From Parachlorella kessleri (taxonomy: Eukaryota; Chlorophyta; Trebouxiophyceae; Chlorellales; Chlorellaceae), in NCBI GenBank assembly GCA_001598975.1, contig BBXU01001113.1, positions 55,957-119,956 of the forward strand: 64,000 nt of DNA. Reading direction: 5' to 3'. The position numbers and the translations under genes are program-made. The notes under the pieces are model-generated. The model was not told the origin of the DNA and ran no database searches. It worked only from the letters and a program-made list of their open reading frames with translations. This document shows, piece after piece, positions 23,595-35,100 of the stretch; position 1 is the stretch's first letter, and the number at the start of each line of letters is the position of its first letter.

Positions 23595-24063
23595 AATAGC
23601 AGCGGTTGCCAACAATATAATACTGATAAATACTGACCTGACATTTCCCATTGTCTCGGCCCTTCCCATTCTTTAGAGTGACTCAGAGGTTACTCATGGA
23701 CCCCTCATGCGGCCTCTTTGCAGGGTATTAGACCAAGTATCCGAGAATGGTGCAGATGATTGCAACGTACCTACACCAGGGCTCATTCCCTGTAGAAATG
23801 CTTGCAGCTGACTAGAGGACGAACTGAGAACGTGGCCAGTCAACAATGAGCGCCATGGAGGTGTGTCTTGGACACCCTGCGGTTGGCTGTGCATCATACA
23901 GGTGCTGATCCTCACCTGACTGATATCATGAACGCCACCGTGAGCCTTGCAGGACGCTCAAGCTCGGCCCCACAGGAGTGCAGCCTCGACTTTTGGCGAT
24001 GCCCTTGCCATAGCCAAGGCAGACTTGTCCAACCCCAGGTGACCGGCGCTGAAGTACCTTGAT
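23595..24063. promoter_or_regulatory. divergent promoter region, TRM6 / HEATR6-like
   Basis: 469 bp between the TRM6 start and the HEATR6-like start. An open stretch around 23990-24041 could be an upstream exon of the plus-strand gene, but nothing conserved supports it. Confidence 0.4.
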
Positions 24064-27000
24064 ATGAGCCAGTCTCTAAGACAAGTTGTGTTTGACCAGG
24101 TGGCTCGGTGTGCCTCCTTGGGCAGGCTGCGCTTTGAAGCGGAGGCCCAGCTGTCGGCCTGCCGCACCCTGGCCAGCAAGCTTCCCGCAGCTTTCCTCAG
24201 CCCTGCAGACAGTGCAAACTTAGCGCAGCTGGTGCTAGTGTGGCTCTCCCTGCCGACACAACGACCAGCAGCTGCAGCGGCGGCGGCAGGAAGTTCAGCA
24301 AGTGCCCCAGCTTTGCAGCTGCAGCGGGAGTCGCTGGGATTGCTCCTGTGGTTAGCCAGGGACGGTCGGACGCAGCCACAGCTGCAGTCAGCGGCCGCTA
24401 AGCAGCTGCTTCAACAATTAGGTGCCTTGTACACAGCCCCAGCCACACCTCCCGCAGCGGGGCACGCAGTTGCAGCTTTGCATGATGCTGGCCGTGCTGA
24501 AGTGCTGTGCTGCGCTGCGGACGTGCTGGGAGCGCTGCCGCAGCTTACACACCCAGCTGCTAGGCAGCAAATAGCTGTGCAGGGACTGGATGTGCTTGTG
24601 AGAGCTCTTGAAGGAATGACCAGGGGCATTGGAGCTCAAAGAGATGCGGCCAGGGCCAGTGCAACAGTGCTGGTGAAGCTGCTCAAGGCATTTCAAGCGC
24701 TGCTGGCAGAGGTGGGTGACGGATGATTGTCGCTTCTGTGCTCATGGGGACAGTTGCAAAGTCTGCATCCTCATGCCCCTCCTGCGAGCAGACAAGTACA
24801 AGTTGCCATCATGCTGCGGCCCAGCAACGTACACAGGGACTGAATGCCTGGGTTTGCGGGTCAGCTGGCTTACACTGGGCATGCTCCTTGTGATGATATT
24901 CTCAAGAAGCCGTCTGTTTAGGCGTCCATGGGCAGACGTGCCCTACTTTGGTGCAGGCCAAAAGGGACCATGGCTGCAACCTGGGAGCCCTCATACCCTC
25001 CCTTCAGCGTCTTCTATCATTCGGGCTCCATGACCAGCCCGCTGCCAGCCCTCTGCAGCGGGGCCACCCAAACTCTGCCACATACCCTGCCACAGGAGCA
25101 GGGCTTATAGGCGCCGCAGCAGGCTCGGCCACTTGTCAGTCGCCCGTCATGGAGCAGCAGCCTGGTCCGCCTGTCCAGTCATGCCCAGCAGCAGCCTTAG
25201 ACTCCCCACAGCGAGCGGCAAGCGGTCAGGAAGGCCAGCTTGCTTGCATGGGAGGGGCAGGACCAAGCCAGGGACGATCATACGTCCCGCCTCACCTGCG
25301 CCGGGCCACAGCACCTGCTGAGCAACCTGCCGCGGATGGCGGTGGCAGCAGCGGTGGTGGCAACGGCGGCAGGGACAGCACTGTAGCAGCGCCCCAACAA
25401 GGCATGGCTGTGGGACCTCCAAGGAATATGCCTCAGCAGCAACGCAGGCTGTCTGACACAGGCCCTGCCCTGCCGAGTGCGACTGGCAGCAGTCCTGCTG
25501 TGACCGACGGCAAAGGCTGGGGCCGCAGCAGCAGTAGCACCGGCGGCGGCAGTGCAGCTGGTGGCTCCCTGGGCAGCGGCAGCAGCAGCAGGCAAAGCAG
25601 CACCGGCAGCGGAAGCACACGAGACGCTGCCGGCAGCCCGCAGCGGCGCAGCACAGCAGGTGCAGCACGCAGCAGGCGACAGAGCGGGCTGGACTCGTCG
25701 GACAGCGAAGTCAGCGACAGCGAGGGGCCGGGTGTAGCAGGGGCGAGAACCAGTAGGGTGCGACTGGGAGTGCTGGCAGTGCTGCAGGCGTTAGCTAAGG
25801 CAGACCCCAAGGCTCTCCACCCCAGCTGGACCACACTGCTGCCCACATCAGACTCGGTAAGGATGCCTTACCTATGAGAGAACCATTCTGAGCAAGGCCC
25901 GATCGGGAAGCGCATAACAGAGTTGTCTCCAGTTCCGCGCGTGGCTGGTTTCATGAGGTGGGGTGGCTACTTCCTTGGGCAAGGAAACATCAAAGTGTGC
26001 AGCGTGGTGGGTCTCCCTACCCTGCAGCACAGCTAGGCGCCTGCCCTACATCTCCAAGTCTCAATGGGGTGCAGGTGCTCAGCCCAGCGCCGTCGCCGGC
26101 AGAGACCACACTTGCCCACATGCTGCTGCACGACCCCGTACCGAAAGTGCGGCAGGCAGCAGCAGTGACAGTAGCAACACTGCTGGAAGGGCCGGCGCAG
26201 AGGGCTTACCTGGGCATTGCAGAGTGCTCAGCGGCCTGGGAGCGCCAGCCGGTCAGGTGATTGATCGGTCAATAACCCTGCTTATTTTCCCTAGTGTTGG
26301 GGATGGAGCCTGGCAACCACGTCAAATTTGTCGTCAGTGGGGCGTCCCTACATTGACTTGCAGTTTGTATGCGGCTTGTTTTGGAAGGTTGCCCATGGCC
26401 TGCTGTGCTGCGATGGGCGTGACATGTCATATGTGGCTGTCTTCAACTTGCGCTTATCCCTCCGGATAAGCATCGCTGCTGCAGGGGCTTTTTGTCCCTC
26501 TCCCTCTCCCTGGGCCTCATGGCAGTAGCCCTCCACACCTCCCTGCTGCACGTTCTTCATGCTGAGAGCGATCCTGCTGTGGTGCTGTGCGCGCTGCGAG
26601 CGCTGGGCATGCTGCTGCTGGGGGCGCCATACCACCGCCTGCCGCCAGCGCTGCTGCCGCGCTGCGTACAGGTGGGTCGTTGCTATGTACCAACCCTGCA
26701 GGCCTGACGCATGCATCTCCGGCTCTACACATTCTAAGTCATGTGAGGGGGGTTTTGAGCTTGGGAGGAAACCGTTGGTGCTCCGCTCCCATTGGAAGCA
26801 ACTATCCAACACCCACACTGCTTGTTGCCCTGCCTGCAGAGTTTCCAGGCCAGCCTTGAGAAGGCCGCGCTGCCAGGGTCTCCCCGGTCGCCTGCCCGGC
26901 TTGCCAGCCCCCTTCCGCAGGATGTGGCCACCCTTGCAGCTGCCTGCCTCAGCTGCCTGGCAGCAGCCCTTGGCACCCGGCAGCCCTCGCCAGCGCTGGC

Positions 27001-30000
27001 AAGTTACCTCCAGGGCCATGGCTCTAGCACCAGCACGAACGGGCGTGCCAGCAGCAGCAGCAGCCCCAGCGGGGGATCCCACACACGTGGCCTCAATGCT
27101 ACAGCCATTGGTGCAGAATCGGCGTCGCCTGTGGCGGCTGGGATAGCAGTTGCCCAGCGGCAGGCTTTGACTGGCACTGGGCAGGCGCTCGTCCAGCTGC
27201 TGTTCTCGTTTGCTGCCTGCGGCACTGCCGGTGTGGAACTGGAGGCAGTGATGGCTTTGCGAGGCCTCGCTCAGCAGTACTGCGGAGCGCTGGAGGGGCA
27301 GTGGGACAGGGTAGCAAGAGTCGCTGAAGAGGGTGCAGGGGTGGCAGTGCAGATGGTGCCGCCCTCCCCAAGGTCCCAGCAAGGTGGGTGGTGGTCTCGT
27401 TTGGGCCATGCGCTCTTGTGCTTGTCCAAGCCAGGCACCGCTTGCCTGCCGGACTGCATGAAATATGGAGCCTCGCACTGATGCTAAACACTACGCTGGC
27501 TGTGCTGACCTACTGTGCATTTGTACATGGTTAGTGTCTGTACTGACAATGCCGGGAACTGTCCTGTCTTGTCCACCGGTGCAGATGGCACACTTGCGGA
27601 GAAACTGGCCCACCAGAGCATCCGGTTAGCAGGGGATTTCTTGGCTGCGACTGACCCTCAAGCAGCTGCACCTAGCTCGATTCACTGGCCAGACCCTCAG
27701 CAGCATGTGTTCTCTCTTCCCCCGCGCCGACAAGGATCAGCAGGCTGGAGGGAGAGCCAGCAAACTCCAAAGGCGTGCCAAAGTTCAGCAACCCCTGCAG
27801 TCGTGCGGCCGGCCCCTGGTCCTCCCAGGGAAGCAGAGGTGGTCCAGGAGAGCACAACAGAGCTTGCTGGCTTGCCCAAGGAACAGCAGCAGCAGCATGC
27901 GAAGCGGTGGACGGCACTGGCACAGGGCACGCTTGGCCCTGCCATGGCACACAGCAGCCCGTTGGTGCGCTCTGCAGTGTATGCCGTCGTTGCAGGTCTG
28001 TCCCCCTGCGCTTACGCTGCCCTCCCAGCGCCGCTCCAGCAGCAGCTCCTACAGTGGGCTTGCAGCGGGGCGACCCAGGAGGAGGGGTCTCCTGTCAGGG
28101 CGGCAGCCGTCAAGGCTGCTGGAGCCCTGGCCGCCTCGCCTTGCATCTTGGCCCTGCACAAAGGTATGTACTGGCCGCTTAGCATCGTATTTGGGGATGG
28201 TGTACAGCCTCATATCTCATTTCCTCTCATGTCTCTTCCTAGGCTAGATGCCAGGGCGGACCTGGGTCTTCTTTCGTCTCTTGCTTTCTGGTCTAGTACA
28301 GCATGTCGCCCGCTGCCACATCCTTACTGATTCTGCGTGGCGTGCTCGTCAACCCATGCACCGGGGAAGGAGACGCTGCCATCAACTCTTTCTGCACCCC
28401 CCCTTCGGTCACCCTCTACAAACTGTGCATGCCTCTGCAGGCCCCGAGTTGCTCTTGGCCGCCCTGCAAGGCAGCTGCCGAGACACAGTGTTGGCTGTCC
28501 GCGCGCAAGCTGCCCCTGCTCTGGCTGCTTTCTGCCGTACCCTGGAAGCGACTCTTAGCCGTCTCGGCCCAGCAGCACTACCAGCTAAAGAAGGAGGAGC
28601 AGGTGTTGAAGCCCCATGCTGTTCGCTTCCTAATGATTTACTGAAGACCGTGGCAAGAAGCAGCAGCCAGGAGCCCCGAGATAGCAGCTCAGCAGCTGGC
28701 TTACCAGCTTGTTGGGGCGTGGGCGAAAGGCAGAAGCTGACCGCAGCAGGGCGACTCCTTCCAGCGCTGCTGGGCTTGGCAACGCATGCTGCCTTGGACA
28801 GCGAGAGAGTGAAGGCCAGTGGGGTGGAAGCCCTGGGCCAATGCTTCGCTTGCATGGGGCTTTGCACACGAAGCAGCCAAGAGACAGGCAGGAGCAAAGT
28901 TGATGGCACAGTCAGCTGGCCCCAAATAGGTGTTACGAAGGACTTGGTCAGTGTGCTTGATGAGGGTATAAGCAGCACTGCCTTTGCCGCCGCGGGTGCC
29001 GCGCTGCTTGCTTCTCTCCAGTCGCCCGTCCCCAAGGTGCAGTGGAGCGCATGCGGCGCCGCTGGGCTGCTTTTGCAAAGTTGCAGCTGGGCAGCAGCAG
29101 CATGCATACACACAGGTCGAAGCGCTTATCAACAGGAGCAGCAGCAGCAGCAACCTCCACCGGGGTGGGTTGATAGTCTTTGGCGGCTGGGACACCAGGC
29201 CTTGGTCCTGCTGCTCAGCCTGCTGTGCAGCTGCCCTAGCATGCGGAGCAGGGTCAAGGCTGCCCAGGCGCTTGGGGGCTTGCCCAGCCTGGCATGGGGT
29301 CAATTATGTAGCAGCTACCAGGCGGAGCTTCTGCTGCCGGTTTGTGCTGCTCTGTTTGAAGGTGGGTGATCTGCTATGCTTGCACACCTGGCTTGTCAGC
29401 GCTGGTAATGGTGAGGTGGTTGGCTGTGCCGACTTGCTGCCCATCATGGCCACGCACGTTTTGGGGCAATAATACCAGCTGCAGGGAAGGGTACACCAGT
29501 CTTGGATTGCAGGTTTGCTCTAATCTCCTGCCTCTGGGCACCGCGCTGTGTACAGGCAAGGCCTGCAGCTACATATTCCCAGTGCCAGCCGGCCAGCTGA
29601 GCGACCCCGCAGACTCTTCACTGAGAACAGAGCTGGAGTCCAGCTTGGTGCTCGCCCTGCTGCATCTGCTTTCGCTGGTACCTCGGGTCAACATGGGTGC
29701 AGAAGCACCAGCTGATGGCCCAGCCTGCGAACGAGCTGACTTGTTACAGGCAATGGCGGCTTTGGCAGTGGGGACAGATAGCACGTTAACTGCAGGCTGG
29801 CCCGCGCCGCTGCAGCAGTACTGGACACAGCTGTGCAGCCTAGTGGGAGCAGCACTGAGAGAGTTTCATGCTGGGGGTCCTCTGAGGGTGCAGAACTATG
29901 AGCCGCAGTACTGTGCTGAGTTTGGTTTGAGTGAAGCAGCCGTGGCACTGGCTCCAGGTGCTGCCGCAGGGCTGTTGCAGCTATTAAATTCAGCACCTTC

Positions 30001-30016
30001 GGGGCCTGGTGTGTAG
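24064..30016 (+). CDS. HEATR6-like HEAT-repeat protein
   Basis: Large alpha-solenoid protein of the HEATR6 (DUF4042) family, whose molecular role is not well known. Eight exons: 24064-24711, 24957-25856, 26075-26256, 26485-26671, 26840-27383, 27585-28163, 28441-29361 and 29556-30016. They give 1473 residues and all phases close. Helical repeats rich in Leu and Ala run through the whole protein. The family-specific middle segment is clear: LDSSDSEVSDSEG, then TSRVRLGVLAVLQALAKADP, then HPSWTTLLPTSDS, then SPAETTLAHMLLHDPVPKVR. Exon 2 carries a disordered Ser/Gly-rich stretch with SYVPPHLRR (about 25278-25304). The second half has further HEAT-like units (HSSPLVRSAVYAVVAGL, SPVPKVQWSACGAAGLLL). 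The start at 24064 is the first Met of the helical region; an additional upstream exon cannot be excluded. Confidence 0.88.
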
Positions 30017-30247
30017 GGATGGACTTGGTCTAATCATGGATCTCCGTTGATAGGAGGAAGGCTCCCCCCTCCCCTCCTGTCACCTGTTAGTCATCACGCA
30101 GTTTAAGGCGGAATGCACAGCTGGACACCATCGACATCTCATGTCCGCAATAAGCATGAGATGAGCTTGCAAGGCGATATTCTGTTGCCAACAAGCGATC
30201 GCTTCTCCTGCCACGCGTTAAGGTGCCACCTTTCACCAGCCGAAACC

Positions 30248-31575
30248 ATGGGGACACCCCTGAAGAGAAAGAGCCCTGCCATGGCAGCAGGGCCGCAGGC
30301 GCTGCTAGCGACTGAAGGATGGCTGGGATATGATGCAGACTTGTTGGACAGTCCAGCGAGGCGGAGAAAGCGTAGCACCGCTGACGTAAGGTCCTTAGCC
30401 TGGCGCTGATCAGATCACCGTGGCCTGGGCTCCATTGGTTGACCTGCAGCGCTCAGTTTTGGGCCAGGCCTCTCTCCTCTCTACTATGCTGCTGGCACTG
30501 GCTCGCCTAAGTGCAAGGGAGCGTGGCAACCCTGGTGCAGGCAATGTCCACCGAGCTGGTCTCCAAGCTCCAGGTGATCAGCCAGGGCAGCACAGACAGC
30601 AGCAGCGCCTGTGGGGTGCCCGTGGCCACTGGCCCAGCAGATGTGTATGGCCAGCCAGAGAGCATGCAGTTCAGCGCCGAGTGCTCGCCAGCCCCAACTC
30701 CCCAGCGTAGCGGCGGCGGAGCCTCTTCCACTCCCTGCAGCAGCGGCAGGGTGGGTGGATCTATGCAACCTCCGCCATCAGCACGGCTGCCTCACTGTAA
30801 GGCCGTCCAGCTGAATGAGCAGGTGCCCACTTCGCCCAGTGATCCGCAACTGGAGGGGATTGACCTGCGCAAGGTGAGTTGACTCCTGATGAGCTTGTCT
30901 TGAGGCAGGTGTACAGTCTTGATATGCAACTGGGAGGAAATATCATTTCCTAATTGTACATGCACACGGTCTCAACCTTAGCAACTTGGCGCTGTGTATA
31001 CCAGCCAGGGGCAGCAGGCTTTTCGATTCGAGATCTAGCCTTCTTCTACTGGGTACCCTCGGTCTGACAGGTTGTCCATTCTCGTAGTGCACATTATGAC
31101 ACACTAGTTATGTCACTGGGTACAATGAATGTCACTGCTTTGCTGGCCTGCTGTGTCGGGTTATACCGCCGTTACAATGACGTCTTTGGCATACGAGTAT
31201 GTGCAGGCCACGCTCATGCGGCTCATGATGATCAGGGCTGGGTCTGGTGAGGATGTGGAGATGGCCAGCCAAGGGTCGCCGGCACGCTTTGCGCACCAGC
31301 CCAGCGCAGCATGGCGGCCAGGCCACAGCTTGTTTGGCAGCCCCATCAAGCCAATAGCCAGCCTGAGGAGCATGAGTGAGGCTCAGCCTCCAGAGCCTGG
31401 TGGCTCGCCTTGCAGCATGGAGTCAAGCCCAGTGGGTCCTGGGTCCTACCTACCAGGACACACGCAGCAGCAGCGGCAGCAGCAGGAGCGGCAAGCGCAG
31501 CACTTCGAACAGGGAGGCAGGCTCCACTCCCTGGCGCCGGTTGCCTTCCCCCAGCTGTTGAGTGACCCAACCTAA
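30248..31575 (+). CDS. small Ser/Pro-rich protein of unknown function
   Basis: I do not recognise this gene. It opens with MGTPLKRKSPAMAAG at 30248 and an Arg/Lys cluster (SPARRRKRSTAD) that could be a nuclear signal. Exon 1 ends near 30385. A second exon, about 30513-30873, reads SVATLVQAMSTELVSKLQV and then becomes Ser/Pro/Gly-rich, ending GIDLRK. The third, 31207-31575, begins ATLMRLMMIRAGSGEDVEM and joins LRK in phase. It is Ser/Pro/Gln-rich and ends FPQLLSDPT. The phase of the first intron is unresolved. Total length is about 290 residues. Several SP and TP dipeptides suggest proline-directed phosphorylation (inference). Two short helical segments flanked by disorder suggest a regulatory or adaptor protein rather than an enzyme. 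Confidence 0.6.
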
Positions 31576-32106
31576 ATGCAAGCTCCAACTCCGGAGATGC
31601 TGCTGTATTTGATATTACTTGTTTGACGAGCCATATGTATCTTATTCGGGAATGTCGGTGACAGTGCTTGCATCGGTAGTCAGGATGTTGATTTTGGTTT
31701 TGCTTTGGTACATGTATGTTTGTCACTCCATAGCTCTGTATCCCGGTCCATGGCACTTGCAACAATCTCAGCATTTGCTGAGTGACACCGAATGTCAGAT
31801 AACAGCTCCAACAACCTTTTCGCAAGCGACTCAGCAACCATATGTTTTGGTACACTCCCAAGACGGCCGGCAGAATTAACAAAACCCGACCAAAGCTTCC
31901 AATTCAGGAAGGCCCTGAACTGACAAAGAATCATATTTCTTCTAAGTGGAGACAAACGAAGATGCCATGGCAGGTTCAAAAGCACAATTCCTGGGTGTAT
32001 TCCAGGGCTTGGAGGGTGTACACAGCACCAGTAGCCTTAGTAGCACGGTCACACAATCAAAAACAGACATCAGAAGTAGCATGCATTTCCGCCACAGTAC
32101 TCCTAC
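31576..32106. other. convergent 3' region, unknown gene / Sec14 gene
   Basis: 531 bp between convergent stops, with lower GC than the genes and no supported ORF. Presumably 3' UTRs. Confidence 0.45.
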
Positions 32107-35100
32107 TCAAGGCTCTGCTGCCTGCGGGCGGACCACAGTGCCTGGCACAGCGCTGCCACTAGACCTGCTGAGCACATGCTGTGCCAGCTGGCGCTCGTAG
32201 TCTGACTCATGCAAGGGAGTGGCATTGGTACCGCCGTACTCCCGCGGTAGATTCTCGGGTTCCACAAGCGCCAACAGTTCTTGCTGCATGGACTTCTTGT
32301 CCTGCAGTACACACCAGTGAACATCCAGGGTCTCAGCACGCCTAGCAGTGGCGGTTACAGGCAACTCCAGCCGCCCATGCCTTCGCATGCCTGCCATACA
32401 TACAATGACTGTGACCAGGGTGCAGGGCTGTAGCCTGCTTCACCCAGCTCAAGCGACACATCACGCCTGTGCACTCTACTTTTACAAACCTTCTTGCTGT
32501 AGATCTTGATCAGGTCTCTCGTCTCCTTGGCAATCATGGGGCTGATCACCCGCCATATGAGTGAGAACCACCTGCAAGAAATAACTCAAGTCTGTTAATA
32601 ATTATTGATAAAATATGTGGCTCGCAGTGTTGGCCATCAATGTCATGCTCCCCAACATCCGACGTGCAACACAACCCCCTGCATTGCTCACTTGCCACAT
32701 CAACCAAGGAAATCCACTGTGGTGTCACCCTTAGGGCCGCCCCACAAGGCCGCTTGCAATGCTGGCCAGAGAAAACACCGCATTCATGCATGCATTTCCT
32801 AGACCAAGAAGCAGTACATAGCAGGCTAGACTAGACTGCTATGCCGGCGTCGCAGTAGGCGCCCCAGCGTGGGAAGCGCCCCGCTGCACAAACTCACCAT
32901 ATGCCCGCAGAAGCCTTGGCACGTCTCAACACAGTAAGAGTAAGAGTTCCACGCAGCCGGCCAAGAGGCTGCACATACACCACATCTATTTCCCCGGCAG
33001 CCAGCCACTGCGCCACCTAACTCCCCAGCAACTCCCCTACCGGCCCCTACCCGGGGGTGTTGATGACGAAGGCGGTGTGCAGGCGGTCGGGGAAGTGCAG
33101 GTTGAGCAGGTTGCCGGCCCGGGCAATCACCCTAAATGCCTCCCCCGTGGCATCGCCCATGCTGACGCCGCCCACGTCCACGATGTTGATGGTGCGCCCT
33201 GCAAATGATAAGGGAGAGCACGGGGTAGGCCAGTTGGCTAGGGAAATGTCAGGCATATGATCGCCTTGTGGCATTGCCCATGCTGGTGCCCCGCATGTCT
33301 GCTAGGTAGGTGGTGCGCCCTGCGGGTCGGAGGAGGGAGAAGGGTAAGGGGGCTGGCAGTGCAACAATGAGCAGAGTTTAGTCGTCCATGTGATGGCCCA
33401 GGTGGAGGCAGTCGTTATGCGCACAGCGGAGGGGTACCTGGCCTGCCTGCTACTGGCAAGCTGCGGTATGAGTAACATAACCAAGACGGGTGTCACCACA
33501 GTGTTGCACGCCCACTGTACACAAGGGAGTGGCTCCGATACCTTGCTATCTCATATGAACAACCACCCTGCCCCATAGGCGCACGCTTGCACAAATGCAT
33601 GACCCAACTCCAGCGGAAGGCCACAACAGTTGTAGGACAAACAGAACGCCGACACCAACGATGCCAGTGCGTGTGTCAGAGTCTCGCTTTGCCGGCGAGC
33701 CTTGGCAGACAAGCCAGGCCAGCCCATGGAAAAAGACACTGTACACCCCATGCAGGGCAAGGGCTGACAAGCTCACCACGGGGGTGGGGCTTGGGGTCCA
33801 GCACATTGAAGTTGTAGTCATAGCACATCATCATGTGTCGGTAAAAGTCTTGCTCGGTCACGCCTGCATGGAGTCGTGGGTTCCTCAGCATTCCATTTAA
33901 GACAGGCACACTACAATGCAGCGAGTTCTCTCAACCACACTACACTGTGAAGCCAGCCACGGATCTAAAACCTTCAACCTTCCCCGATCATCCTCTCTCA
34001 GGCCTCCTTCCAGGTGACATCCGCCTCGTACACAGCCGTTAAAATCCATTTGCACGACACCGTAAACACAGCTACTGACCCACAGCCCTAGGGAGCCCTT
34101 ACCTTCCCCCTTCATGCCCTCCCACGCCTCCTTCCAGGTGCCGTCCGCCTTATCCAGCACAAAAGATGAACACAGCTACTGACCCACAGCCCTAGGGAGC
34201 CCTCACCTTCCCCCTTCATGCCCTCCCACGCCTCCTTCCAAGTGCCGTCCGCCTCGATCCACACCAGGCTCTGCGACTTGTGGCTCAGGCTGTACACGCC
34301 GTGGCGGTAGTGGCGCTTGATGGCTGCAAAGTGGGCCGAGGGCGGCTTGTCCACCAGGCCCACCATCCCCTCACGCTTGCGCCCCTCCTGCGGTACGAGG
34401 TACAGCACGGTACGGTACGGACCTTCCCACAGTAAACATGGGGTATCAACAGTCAAGCTTCCTTGTGCGGTCTGGCCTCCACGCCCTATGCCTACGCCAC
34501 CCTCGCTGCACTCCCGCAACCCATGAGGAAGCCCGCACTGGAACGGCGCCTGGCGGCAGGCGCACGGGATGGCCAACAATCAGTAGGGCACAGCAAAGCA
34601 CCGTAGTCCCCGCCCAACGCACCGCTGACTCTTTCAGGGCCTCATATGCCTTGGCCTTGCTGGGGTAGCCCCGCAGGAACCGGTCAGCCACATCCGCATT
34701 CAGCACGCCCTCGTACTGGGCTATCAGCTCCCTGCAGGAGCAAGCATGGTGCTTACCCCAGATTTGTTCAAAGCGCCGGGCAAAGGCAGTGCTCTGCAGG
34801 CACCTAGAAGTGCTAATGTACCCCGCAAGAAGCCGCTCCACAAGCTGACACAGCTGAGAGGCAAAGAAGGATGCACACATACGAACACTATATCTGTAAC
34901 CCACACAAGCCCCCTTCCAGGGTTACGTATTCTAATGCTTATTACCCCTGCCTATTACTCGGACCCACCTGAACGCCCGAGGCAGGCGGTGCGCCAGCGC
35001 CTTCCGGGCGCCCTCCACCTCCCCCAGCGCTGCCGCCTCCCCCGAGTCGCACACCCCCTCCTCCTCCTCCTCCTCCTCTTGCTCCTCCTCCCCCTCTCCC

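Noticed and set aside
26348..27478. 376-residue ORF on the minus strand
   Set aside because: It lies antisense to HEATR6-like exons and introns, is Cys/Trp/Arg-rich without family features, and is explained by GC-rich codon bias of the real gene.
32821..32838. Another copy of the TAGAC-tailed repeat
   Set aside because: Only the CTAGACTAGACT tail-like string is present; the core is missing.
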